A stretch of DNA of 64,000 bases from Symploca sp. SIO3C6 (GTDB lineage: Bacteria; Cyanobacteriota; Cyanobacteriia; Cyanobacteriales; Coleofasciculaceae): positions 61,180 to 125,179 of the forward strand of contig JAAHHJ010000022.1 of assembly GCA_010692425.1 (NCBI GenBank), read 5' to 3'. Within the stretch, counting starts at the first letter, position 1, and every line of letters begins with the position of its first letter. The position numbers and the translations under genes are program-made. Below, piece by piece: positions 34,766 to 43,203 of this stretch. A model generated the notes under the pieces. It did no database searches. It was given only the letters and a program-made list of their open reading frames with translations, and was not told the DNA's origin.

Positions 34766-35275
34766 CTATCTACTTGTACTTAATTGCAACTCAGTTTCAG
34801 AAGGAATACCTTCTGGAAAGAGGACAGAAATACGTTGTTCTCTGAGCTTGGCTTCCTCGATACAAAGTTGCTCAATCTGATTAACAACATCTTCTTCAAT
34901 GCCAAGATATTTTGCCATTTTGTGAACCGCCGTCCGTTCATCTTCATGGTATGCTCGGTCAGCAGAGCAAGCTTGAATAGCAACATAAAGAATAATACGA
35001 CGAGCATGTTTGTTGGTAACAGGAGCATTAGCGAGAACCTCAAGCAGATCTTCATTTGCTGGGTAAGTTTTTGCCAATTCGTAGCCAGAATTACCAAATA
35101 CAGCAGTACGACCAACAACCCAGTTTCTTTCTTCTGGTTCTAGAACTCCATCTGCTTTTGCACAAATGAGAACGGCCTTGATAAAAGCTTCATAGTCCTC
35201 CTCTGGTGGAGTTGTTGTCACTCCATAAAACTGATTTAGTATCCACAGTTTACCGTCTTGCTCTAGATTAGACAT
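34766..35275 (-). CDS. TerB-like protein
   Basis: About 169 residues, all-helical. The DYEAFIKAVLICAKADGVLEPEERNWV and ADRAYHEDERTAVHKMAKYL blocks are the two metal-binding-like acidic helices typical of TerB/TerB-like domains. The domain is linked to tellurite resistance and stress or metabolite sensing, but the function here is unknown. The start MSNLEQDGKLWIL (35275) is preferred to the frame start at 35326. It lies between the monooxygenase and methyltransferase genes on the same strand. Confidence 0.68.
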   Translation of the reverse strand: MSNLEQDGKLWILNQFYGVTTTPPEEDYEAFIKAVLICAKADGVLEPEERNWVVGRTAVFGNSGYELAKTYPANEDLLEVLANAPVTNKHARRIILYVAIQACSADRAYHEDERTAVHKMAKYLGIEEDVVNQIEQLCIEEAKLREQRISVLFPEGIPSETELQLSTSR

Positions 35276-35370
35276 GATGTAATCTACGAATTTTAACAAT
35301 CCGAAGTATACATGATTGTGTAACACTTTACTCGGATCCTTGACACTCTCCCGTTAACCATACTTAATAG

Positions 35371-35393
35371 TGTAATACGTAATGATTACGCAT
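35371..35393. repeat. Palindromic motif shared with 49203
   Basis: TGTAATACGTAATGATTACG occurs here and, identically, at 49203-49222. The core AATACGTAAT/ATTACGTATT is a near-perfect palindrome. It lies upstream of the TerB-like gene and downstream of the monooxygenase gene. It may be an operator or an element end. Confidence 0.4.
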
Positions 35394-35452
35394 TTGGGAT
35401 AGTTTGGTTATCTGCTTCGTTGGTATTGGCACCGGGAACTAATCTAGAAAAC

Positions 35453-37075
35453 CTATTTGCCATGACATCTCCAGAACCGTATTCTATCAGTGGGATTAGA
35501 TGATGCTAAGTTTCTTGCCAAGATCATAGCAAAATAAGTCGGGTTCATTAAACCTTTAACTACAGCCTTGAGACTATAAATCACACGACCTTTTAAACCA
35601 GCTTTGATCACAACAACGCGATTAAATGGACTTACTGGTAACTTGGCGAGTATTTCTTGAGCCAAGGCCTTCTTCTGACCAAATCCTCGTAAACGAAACT
35701 GAGTACCTTGGGTGGGGCCATATACTATCTGAAGCCAGAGGCGAGGATGTAGGAAAAAGTATTTCCACAATGGAGGCTTGCACCCAATTAAATCAGCCAA
35801 TTCATCAATGTAAATATGATAATCTATCAAGCTTCGTATACGAGCAGCATTATGTTCAAACTGTTCTAAGTACTTTGCTCGATCCCTAGATGCTACTTCT
35901 TCCATTTCTTCAGAAGCTGGAAGAGTCTTTTCTTGAGTACAAATCGAGGCAAAAAATCGTGCTTGTATTTCCATAATAGGAAACTGACTTCCCAGTGCAG
36001 GACGTGCCCAGCCAATCCAAACGATTGTGTCTCGATACTTTGAATGAAACATATGTTTGTAAAGACTCCTAGGGTCAGTTTCTTTCAGTTGCTCGGGTAG
36101 GAAAGACACATAGTTTTTGTAGCCCGTACAAAATACCACTGCATCCACATTTTGAAGAATTTCTCCATCTGCTGCGATTAATTTCCTACCACCACCTTCT
36201 ACCCTCAATACTTCACCGACTACTTTACACCCATGATGCACTATTGCCTTGGGTAATGAGAAATTTTTAGTTCCATATGTCCCCCAAATTCCGTTTTTGA
36301 ATTTAATCTTTTGATTGAGTTCAACTGCAGTGTCATAAGTTGGATCATTTTGCTTTAACCAATTTTGGGAGATAAGTTTGCTCAAAGTATATCCATATTC
36401 CCTTGGGAGCCCATATACACCACGATGACTAGCAATATCGAGAGCAACTGAACCTTTCTTTCTGGGTATTATCCATCCGGCACAATTACGAAGACTAACC
36501 CAACAATTGCTGGCGACACGAGATATTTCTAGTGCTATGTCTGAAGCTGACTCACCTCCGCCGACAATTAATACATTCTTACCCACAAAGTTATCAGCAT
36601 TACGATATTCCTTGGAATGGGAAAACTTTACCTCAGTTAATAAGTCTTTCCATTGCGGATAATTGGAAATACCGTTGTTTCCAATTGCCAAGGCTACTCG
36701 TTTTGAGAGCAAAGTCTCTCCAGATGCTAGTTCAACTTGCCACCCTTGATTGTCTTGCAGGGTGACTGCTACAACTTTAGAGTTGAAACGAATTTTATCT
36801 AAAACACCAAAATGTTTGGCATATCTCTTAAAGTAATCAACTGCTTCATCTTTTGTCCAAAATTCCTGCTGTTTTCCATCACCGATCCAGAAGTCAGAAA
36901 ACATACTAAATGCGCAAGAAGTAGTCAGCACTAAACTGTCGTAGGCATTGGCATAAACACCTCCCAAATGCTCTGTTTGCTCCAAACAGACTACATCGCG
37001 CACACCTTGCTCAAGTAATTCTTTGGTAGTAACTAGACCTGCTGCTCCGGCTCCAATCACAATGCACTCTAACAT
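35453..37075 (-). CDS. Flavin-containing monooxygenase
   Basis: A 540-residue FAD/NADPH monooxygenase of the FMO/Baeyer-Villiger type. The FAD site is CIVIGAGAAGLVTTKELLEQ, a second Rossmann fold is NVLIVGGGESASDIALEI, and an FMO-like F..H...Y segment lies between them (VKFSHSKEYRN). VVFCTGYKNYVSFLPE is also typical. The C-terminal ~110 residues (from YHIYIDELADLIGCKPPLW) form an extra region beyond the core. A decayed second copy of exactly this 3' region lies at 38713-39036, and a smaller scrap at 33829. The substrate is unknown. It diverges from the EF-hand gene. Confidence 0.82.
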   Translation of the reverse strand: MLECIVIGAGAAGLVTTKELLEQGVRDVVCLEQTEHLGGVYANAYDSLVLTTSCAFSMFSDFWIGDGKQQEFWTKDEAVDYFKRYAKHFGVLDKIRFNSKVVAVTLQDNQGWQVELASGETLLSKRVALAIGNNGISNYPQWKDLLTEVKFSHSKEYRNADNFVGKNVLIVGGGESASDIALEISRVASNCWVSLRNCAGWIIPRKKGSVALDIASHRGVYGLPREYGYTLSKLISQNWLKQNDPTYDTAVELNQKIKFKNGIWGTYGTKNFSLPKAIVHHGCKVVGEVLRVEGGGRKLIAADGEILQNVDAVVFCTGYKNYVSFLPEQLKETDPRSLYKHMFHSKYRDTIVWIGWARPALGSQFPIMEIQARFFASICTQEKTLPASEEMEEVASRDRAKYLEQFEHNAARIRSLIDYHIYIDELADLIGCKPPLWKYFFLHPRLWLQIVYGPTQGTQFRLRGFGQKKALAQEILAKLPVSPFNRVVVIKAGLKGRVIYSLKAVVKGLMNPTYFAMILARNLASSNPTDRIRFWRCHGK

Positions 37076-37175
37076 ACAATTTAACTGCCGAATTTCAAAT
37101 ATTTTCCCGATGATAGTTGCAAAAGAAGTTTAATAGTGTAAACTCAGGTTTGTCATCACGTTTTGGACAGATTTA

Positions 37176-37721
37176 ATGTTAAGTCAACTACAAAAACAGA
37201 AATTACCAAGATTGTTTGCAAAGTATGACGCAGACAAAAACGGTTTCATTGAGCAAGCGGACTTTGAGAGGTTTTTAAAAACCTACTCGCAGTTTCGCGG
37301 CTGGACACCAGATTCACCCGAATACAATTCCTTTCAATCCAAGTTAACGTCTCGTTGGAATAGTATGCAGAAGTATGCAGACACCAATCGCGACGACAAA
37401 ATTTCTTTGGATGAATGGCTAGTATACATTGATAATGTACTCAATGATCAGGAAGCTTATGAGGCCCAACTACATGGCATTGCCGCTTTCGCTTTCAGCG
37501 TCTTTGATATTAATGGGGATAATCAACTCAGTTTAGAGGAATACAGACAGTTCTATAAAGCTGGCGGGCTTGGTGAGAATGAAGCTAACGAGATCTTCAG
37601 GCGACTCAATTTAAGTGATGATGGCTCTATTTCTAAGGAAAAATATCTGGAACTCATTGATCAATTCTTCCGTAGTGAAGATCCTGAAGCACCTGGTAAT
37701 TTCCTCTTTGGCAAAGTTTAG
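37176..37721 (+). CDS. EF-hand calcium-binding protein
   Basis: A 181-residue protein with four EF-hand units: loops DADKNGFIEQAD, DTNRDDKISLDE, DINGDNQLSLEE and a degenerate fourth, NLSDDGSISKEK. Three loops keep the ligand pattern. The arrangement resembles sarcoplasmic calcium-binding/calexcitin-like proteins. A cytoplasmic calcium buffer or sensor is likely. It lies 100 bp from the divergent monooxygenase gene and upstream of a methyltransferase on its own strand. Confidence 0.88.
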   Translation: MLSQLQKQKLPRLFAKYDADKNGFIEQADFERFLKTYSQFRGWTPDSPEYNSFQSKLTSRWNSMQKYADTNRDDKISLDEWLVYIDNVLNDQEAYEAQLHGIAAFAFSVFDINGDNQLSLEEYRQFYKAGGLGENEANEIFRRLNLSDDGSISKEKYLELIDQFFRSEDPEAPGNFLFGKV

Positions 37722-37842
37722 ATAGAACTTAAAAATGTTCTGGTGACAAAGATTGTCGAGATTAAGATCATAGAAATTACGCTGATTGAAGCTATTGCCA
37801 TTTGATTCGGTAAACTGAATCCTAATGATAGGGAAATAGATA

Positions 37843-38715
37843 ATGCAGATGCCAACCAGTTCTTTTGACAAAATTAGCCCTACAGCTTTAATTATGGCTT
37901 ATGCCAGACAGTTTACCGACATTCCTTATTCCCAAGAATTGGCACAATTAGTTAATGCTCAAGCTTTCGTAGAACGCTTACAAAAACAACAATCCGATAA
38001 ATCTTTTGAAATAGCAGTTTTATTTGAGGGTCGGTATAAAGCTATCAATCAGATGATAGCTCAATTTAGAACAACCCAAATTATCGAACTAGCCTCCGGC
38101 TTGCTGCCACGAGGCATGGTAATGTCTCAAGACCCTGGTATTGTTTTTATTGAGAGTGATTTGCCAGCGATGATTAGCAGCAAACAGCAACTGGTGAAAC
38201 AGCTAGTTGGCGATCGCTCAAATCTACACTTTATTGCCACTGATGCCACTAGTCAACCTAGCCAATTTCCTCTTGATGTAGATTATTTAGATTCCTTAAC
38301 GCCCATTACTGTAATATCTGAAGGACTACTACTGTACCTGACACTTAACCAAAAACAGCACGTGTTTACTAATGTACGGGAGTTGCTTCAGGTTTATGGT
38401 GGTGTGTGGATCACGCCTGATTTAATGACAAAAGAAGATTTGAGTAGGATACGGGGAACTAGTCCAGCTTTACAAAAATTTAGCCAGACAGTAAGGGTAA
38501 TGACAGGAACTTCAGACAAAGATACTATTTTTGACAATTTAGATCAGGTTAGGCAGTTCACAAGTGAGCAAGGGTTTCAGCTTCAGGCCTATAGTATGCT
38601 CAATGTATTAGACCAACTAACTTGCTTGGAACCGTTGGGAATTAATCCGGCTGTTGCTGAATCTATACTCACTGATTCCTTTGTCTTTGCGTTTACTCTA
38701 ATGCCAAGTTTCTAG
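37843..38715 (+). CDS. Leucine carboxyl methyltransferase-like (LCM/PPM1) protein
   Basis: A 290-residue SAM-dependent methyltransferase. The motif IIELASGLLPRGMVMSQDPG is the LCM-type motif I, and VISEGLLLYLTLNQ is the conserved ISEGLxxYL block. Bacterial relatives methylate carboxyl or hydroxyl groups of small molecules, often polyketides. Its stop overlaps the end of the convergent monooxygenase relic. It is probably co-transcribed with the EF-hand gene (121 bp gap). Confidence 0.78.
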   Translation: MQMPTSSFDKISPTALIMAYARQFTDIPYSQELAQLVNAQAFVERLQKQQSDKSFEIAVLFEGRYKAINQMIAQFRTTQIIELASGLLPRGMVMSQDPGIVFIESDLPAMISSKQQLVKQLVGDRSNLHFIATDATSQPSQFPLDVDYLDSLTPITVISEGLLLYLTLNQKQHVFTNVRELLQVYGGVWITPDLMTKEDLSRIRGTSPALQKFSQTVRVMTGTSDKDTIFDNLDQVRQFTSEQGFQLQAYSMLNVLDQLTCLEPLGINPAVAESILTDSFVFAFTLMPSF

Positions 38716-39036
38716 TAAATTCCTAGCAAAATATATCGGGTTCATCAACCCCTTAATTAAAGCTTTGAAGCCATAAATTATACGACCTCTTAAACCATCT
38801 TTAATAACGTGATTATTGAATGAAATCACTGGTAATTTTGCAATCAATTCTTGAGCCAAAGCTTTCTTCTGACCTAGTCCTCGTAAACGAAACTGGGTAG
38901 CTTGAGTGGCACCATATACCATGTGAAACCAGAGGCGAGGATGTAAGAAAAAGTATTTCCACAATGGAGGCTTGCACCCCATTAAATCAGCCAGTTCATC
39001 AATGTAAATATGGTAATCAACTAAGCTTCGTATTAC
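38713..39036 (-). pseudogene. Truncated copy of the flavin monooxygenase 3' end
   Basis: About 310 bp that aligns without large gaps to 35531-35840, the last third of the intact monooxygenase. It encodes YHIYIDELADLMGCKPPLW through GLMNPIYFARNLLE, with many substitutions. There is no N-terminal flavin-binding part: similarity stops abruptly at AAGCTTCGTATT near 39036. It is therefore a partial duplication or remnant of a second monooxygenase gene, not a functional gene. Confidence 0.75.
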
Positions 39037-39082
39037 CTGTAGTCAGATACTTACTATTGATACACAAATTCAACAATCAGAA

Positions 39083-41521
39083 CTAAACAACCATCGGCTC
39101 TCTAGTTAATCGATCACTCAGCTGCCCTCCTTGCTGATACTCATCCAAGCTAAATGCATCTACCTGAATTGCATCATTACGGGCAGACTCTGCCTCACGC
39201 ACCAACTTAGCCTCCTCAACACTAATAACTCCTACCTCAACAGCTTTTGTAAATAACTGCTCCCATCTTCCCTTAGGAAGTTTACCAGCACTACTAGCCA
39301 GCTTGATTTTCTTAATAATTGATTCAGCTTGAGATGACAAGAGAAAAGCCTGCTCCAAACGCCCCAAAGCTTCACTAGTATCCGAAGGAATATAGATACC
39401 TGTAGTTAATTTGTCCCGTTGACTTCCCAGAGTCTGAAGACTACGGGCAATTGTACTGCCAAGTTGGTCAGATGGCGGTACACCAATGGGGTTTAATCGC
39501 CACCAGCAAGTTACTAATTCTCGTAATCCCAGTCCTAGCATATTACTGAAAATACCCATCATTGCCTGTTGAATCTGGGCAAAAGCATATTGCATCGCCC
39601 AATCAACAAAGGGTAAGTCTTCCGATTTACGTCCTTGGGCCTCAAATCGACGCAAGGTAGCAACACCAAGATACATCCAAGATAAGATATCAGCAAAGCG
39701 CCCAGTTAACTTTTCTCTTCGTTTCAGAGTACCGCCAAAATAAATAAGTGCTATATCAGTAAGAAAGGCAAAAGTGGCAGAAGCCCACGTCAATTTTCGG
39801 TAGTATTTAGCCGTCGGGCCCTTTACTGGAGAAACTGCTAAATATCCACGGGAAACACTTAACAATACGGAGCGGAAAAAGTTACGCACCATCAAGCCAA
39901 AGTGATTCCACAAAGCCTGGTCAAAGGCTTTAAGATTAGACTGATTGAGAGCCTCTATTTCTTGATAAACATAGGGATGGGCGCGAATAACACCCTGACC
40001 AAAAATAATCATGGTTCGGGTAAGAATATTCGCCCCTTCCACAGTAATAGGAATAGGAGTTGCCATGTAAATATTTGCCAGTAGATTCCTTGGCCCTCGA
40101 CAAATCCCAGCACCACCGAGAATATCCATGCCATCATTAATAATTTGACGGGATAATTCGGTAAAATTATACTTAGCGATCGCAGAAATAACAGCTGGCT
40201 TCTCGCCTTGGTCAACCGCACCACAAGTGTAGAGACGAGCAGCATCCATTAAATAAGTCAATCCCCCAATTCGGGCTAAGGGCTCCTCAATTCCTTCAAA
40301 ACGACCAATCGATAGTCCAAACTGCTTGCGTACAACAGCATGGGCTCCTGTAACTCTTGCCACCAGTTTAGCAATCCCCGTACAGGTGGCCGGAAAGCCA
40401 ATACCCCTTCCCGCAGCTAAGCACTGCATCAGCATTTTCCAGCCTTGACCAGCTTGTGCGATACCACCGATAATATGTTCAATGGGGACAATGACATCAT
40501 GTCCTTCGGTGGGAGAATTATAGAAAGGCACGCCCATAGGGTCATGTCGCTGTCCCAAGACAACACCTGGTGTATCTGTAGGAATTAAAGCACAGGTAAT
40601 CCCTAAATCTTCCCCCTTACCCAGTAAATTATCTGGATCTCTGAGTTTAAAGGCAAGTCCCAAGAGAGTGGCAATTGTACCAAGAGTAATAAAACGTTTT
40701 CTCCAATTCAAGCGCAGATAAAGCTTGTCATCTGCTCCCTTAAATACCACTCCATTGGAAGTAATATTAGCTGCATCTGAACCAGCATGAGGTTCAGTCA
40801 GAGCAAAACAGGGAATTTCTTCTCCCCGTGCCAGTCGCGGCAAGTAATAATCCTTTTGAGTTTGTGTTCCGTAGTGAAGTAATAGCTTAGCAGGGCCAAG
40901 AGAATTAGTAACACCAACAGTAGCAGTATGAGTAAAAGAGCGGGATGCTAACTTGGTCATTACAGCACTATAAGCCAAATTAGAAAAGCCTAAACCTCCG
41001 TACTTTTTAGGAATCATCATCCCAAAAAAGCGCTGTTGTTTGAGATAGTCCCAAACTTCAGGGGGCAAATCCTTACGGCAGTGAATATCCCAGTCAGTTG
41101 TCATCCGGCAAACCTGTTCCACAGGACCATCAAGAAAAGCCTGAATTTCTGTGTTTAGCTGCGGATAAGATTCACTATTAATTCGTTTAAAGTTAGGCTT
41201 GCCGGAAAAAAATTCCCCCTCAACCCAGAGAGTACCAGCTTTAATTGCCGCCTCTTCAGTATCAGAAATAGTCGGTAATAGTTTGAGAGCCTTGATGCTT
41301 TTGACAATAGCAGATGTAACCAGTACTCGGCGTAGTTTAGGGATATTAAAAATTAATACCAGCATACCGAATAAAACCCAACCCCAAATTGAGATTTTAA
41401 AAACCCAAAGTGTAACAGCAGCAAATAATGACCACAGCCAAAGGGGAACACCGATATAACCGCAAAGAATCAACAGCAGGGCAAGGGTGGGAATAGTGAT
41501 GATTGGTTGTAGGAAAGTCAT
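39083..41521 (-). CDS. fadE: Acyl-CoA dehydrogenase, FadE type
   Basis: An 812-residue long-form acyl-CoA dehydrogenase (E. coli FadE is 814). Two hydrophobic N-terminal segments (LALLLILCGYIGVPLWLWSL, ISIWGWVLFGMLVLIF) suggest membrane association. The FAD/substrate signature CFALTEPHAGSDAANI and the long C-terminal helical domain are present. It catalyses the first oxidation of beta-oxidation (acyl-CoA to trans-2-enoyl-CoA). The frame continues to 41722, but the extra N-terminus is merely translated heptamer and G-rich repeats, so ATG at 41521 (MTFLQPIITIPT) is the start. It is the last gene of the fadD-fadN-fadA-fadE operon. Confidence 0.9.
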   Translation of the reverse strand: MTFLQPIITIPTLALLLILCGYIGVPLWLWSLFAAVTLWVFKISIWGWVLFGMLVLIFNIPKLRRVLVTSAIVKSIKALKLLPTISDTEEAAIKAGTLWVEGEFFSGKPNFKRINSESYPQLNTEIQAFLDGPVEQVCRMTTDWDIHCRKDLPPEVWDYLKQQRFFGMMIPKKYGGLGFSNLAYSAVMTKLASRSFTHTATVGVTNSLGPAKLLLHYGTQTQKDYYLPRLARGEEIPCFALTEPHAGSDAANITSNGVVFKGADDKLYLRLNWRKRFITLGTIATLLGLAFKLRDPDNLLGKGEDLGITCALIPTDTPGVVLGQRHDPMGVPFYNSPTEGHDVIVPIEHIIGGIAQAGQGWKMLMQCLAAGRGIGFPATCTGIAKLVARVTGAHAVVRKQFGLSIGRFEGIEEPLARIGGLTYLMDAARLYTCGAVDQGEKPAVISAIAKYNFTELSRQIINDGMDILGGAGICRGPRNLLANIYMATPIPITVEGANILTRTMIIFGQGVIRAHPYVYQEIEALNQSNLKAFDQALWNHFGLMVRNFFRSVLLSVSRGYLAVSPVKGPTAKYYRKLTWASATFAFLTDIALIYFGGTLKRREKLTGRFADILSWMYLGVATLRRFEAQGRKSEDLPFVDWAMQYAFAQIQQAMMGIFSNMLGLGLRELVTCWWRLNPIGVPPSDQLGSTIARSLQTLGSQRDKLTTGIYIPSDTSEALGRLEQAFLLSSQAESIIKKIKLASSAGKLPKGRWEQLFTKAVEVGVISVEEAKLVREAESARNDAIQVDAFSLDEYQQGGQLSDRLTREPMVV

Positions 41522-41536
41522 AGTAAATTCATTGAG

Positions 41537-41725
41537 ATGGGGGGATGGGGAGATGGGGAGATGGGGAGATGGGGAGAGAGATTTATCCGTTAGAACCCAC
41601 CTTGGTATGAGTATTGATAGCTTATAGATTGATAGCAATGAGCAATGAACAATGAGCAATGAACAATGAGCAATGAACAATGAACAATGAGCAATGAACA
41701 ATGAACAATGAACAATGAGCAATGA
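41537..41725 (-). repeat. Tandem repeats between fadA and fadE
   Basis: Two low-complexity blocks: four copies of AGATGGGG (41541-41575), and about 12 GARCAAT heptamers (41634-41725, alternating GAGCAAT and GAACAAT). They lie within the operon. The second is a different heptamer family from AATAAGT. Confidence 0.85.
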
Positions 41726-41730
41726 ACCAT

Positions 41731-42912
41731 CTAAAGCATCAGATTTTCAAACACACCAGCTGCCCCCATACCTCCGCCAATACACATTGTGCAGAGTCCA
41801 TAGCGAATACTGCGCCTTCTCATTTCATGCAGTAAGGTGGCGGTTAGCTTAGCTCCAGTACAACCTAATGGATGACCTAGAGCAATTGCGCCTCCATTGA
41901 CATTGACAATTTCCTCATTCAAACCGAGTTTGTGGATAACAGCGAGTGCTTGCCCTGCAAAGGCTTCATTAAGTTCAATTAAACCTATATCTTCTAGAGT
42001 TAAACCAACTTGCTTAAGTACTTTTGGTACTGCTTCAACAGGCCCAATACCCATAATTTCTGGTGGAACACCAGCAACAGCAAAGCCCAGTAATCGTCCT
42101 AAAGGCTGCACGCCAATCTCACGTACCATTTGCTGAGACATCACTACCGTTGCTGCTGCCCCATCTGACTTCTGGCAGGAATTACCAGCAGTAATTGTCC
42201 CGCCTACACGAAAAGCAGGTTTTAAATGGGCAAGTGCCTCCATACTAGTATCAGGACGAGGCCCTTCATCCAGCTGAAATACCTTCTCTATCGATTGGGT
42301 TTTACCATCTTGATAGATAGTTTCTCGAACTGTGAAAGGTACAATTTCTTCCTCAAAGCGGCCAGTTTGCATAGCATTCAAAGCCCGGTAATGCGATCGC
42401 AAAGCAAACTGATCCTGCTCTTGTCGGGATATATAATGCTGTTGCACCACATTTTCCGCTGTGATGCCCATGGTAATATATGCCTCTGGCCAATCCTCCA
42501 TCAATGCTGGGTTAGGTAGTAAATAATTTCCCCCTGGCGGAATTAAACTCATCGATTCTGCCCCGCCTGCAATTACGACCTTAGCTTGTTCAGTCCAAAT
42601 TGCCTGGGTTGCCATTGCGATTGCCTGGAGCCCTGAAGCACAGAAGCGATTAACAGTGCAGCCAGCCACAGAATTAGGTAAACCTGCCCTTTGAGCAATA
42701 ATGCGCCCCAGATTAAAACCCTGTTCAGCTTCAGGAAAAGCACAGCCAAAAATAAGATCATCAATTTGTTCTGGCTCAAGTCCCTTAACTTTTGCTATTG
42801 CCCCTTTAACTACCGCCGCCCCCATATCATCAGGGCGAACATTGCGCAAACTCCCGCGCGGGGCTTTTCCGACAGCAGTCCGAACACTACTAACAATATA
42901 TGCTTCTTTCAT
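41731..42912 (-). CDS. fadA: Thiolase (acetyl-CoA C-acyltransferase)
   Basis: A 393-residue thiolase. The nucleophile Cys is in [15 protein letters not shown], His in [15 protein letters not shown], and the second Cys in [12 protein letters not shown]. It performs the last step of beta-oxidation, releasing acetyl-CoA. The start [20 protein letters not shown] is well supported. A 291-bp repeat-containing gap lies between it and fadN. Thiolases can also act biosynthetically, but the operon context favours degradation. Confidence 0.9.
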   Translation of the reverse strand: MKEAYIVSSVRTAVGKAPRGSLRNVRPDDMGAAVVKGAIAKVKGLEPEQIDDLIFGCAFPEAEQGFNLGRIIAQRAGLPNSVAGCTVNRFCASGLQAIAMATQAIWTEQAKVVIAGGAESMSLIPPGGNYLLPNPALMEDWPEAYITMGITAENVVQQHYISRQEQDQFALRSHYRALNAMQTGRFEEEIVPFTVRETIYQDGKTQSIEKVFQLDEGPRPDTSMEALAHLKPAFRVGGTITAGNSCQKSDGAAATVVMSQQMVREIGVQPLGRLLGFAVAGVPPEIMGIGPVEAVPKVLKQVGLTLEDIGLIELNEAFAGQALAVIHKLGLNEEIVNVNGGAIALGHPLGCTGAKLTATLLHEMRRRSIRYGLCTMCIGGGMGAAGVFENLML

Positions 42913-43133
42913 GGTTCTGATTTGATTTGGGATTTTAGATTTAGAGACGCGGAGAGGGGGAGAAAGAATTATGTGACAAGCTTGTCCAAAATCAGAGCCA
43001 AGTTTTGCACCCCTGCTTCCCTTGCTTACCCTGCTTTCTCCGTCTCCCTGTCTTCCCTACCTCTTATCTGAAAAGGAAAAAAAGATGCTACAAATAGTCC
43101 GACTTTAAGTAATAAGCAATAACAAAAACATTT

Positions 43134-43170
43134 CTTACTTATTACTTATTACTTATTACTTATTACTTAA
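43134..43170 (-). repeat. Heptamer array (TTATTAC)n inside the fad operon
   Basis: About five copies downstream of fadN. Together with a G-rich stretch near 42940-42965, it fills the fadN-fadA gap. Confidence 0.85.
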
Positions 43171-43203
43171 AAAACATTCGTAGCCAACATGTAGTTAACC
43201 GAC

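Noticed and set aside
41522..41722. N-terminal extension of the FadE reading frame
   Set aside because: It is only translated GARCAAT heptamers and G-rich repeat (repeating HCSLFIA). The normal FadE start is at 41521.
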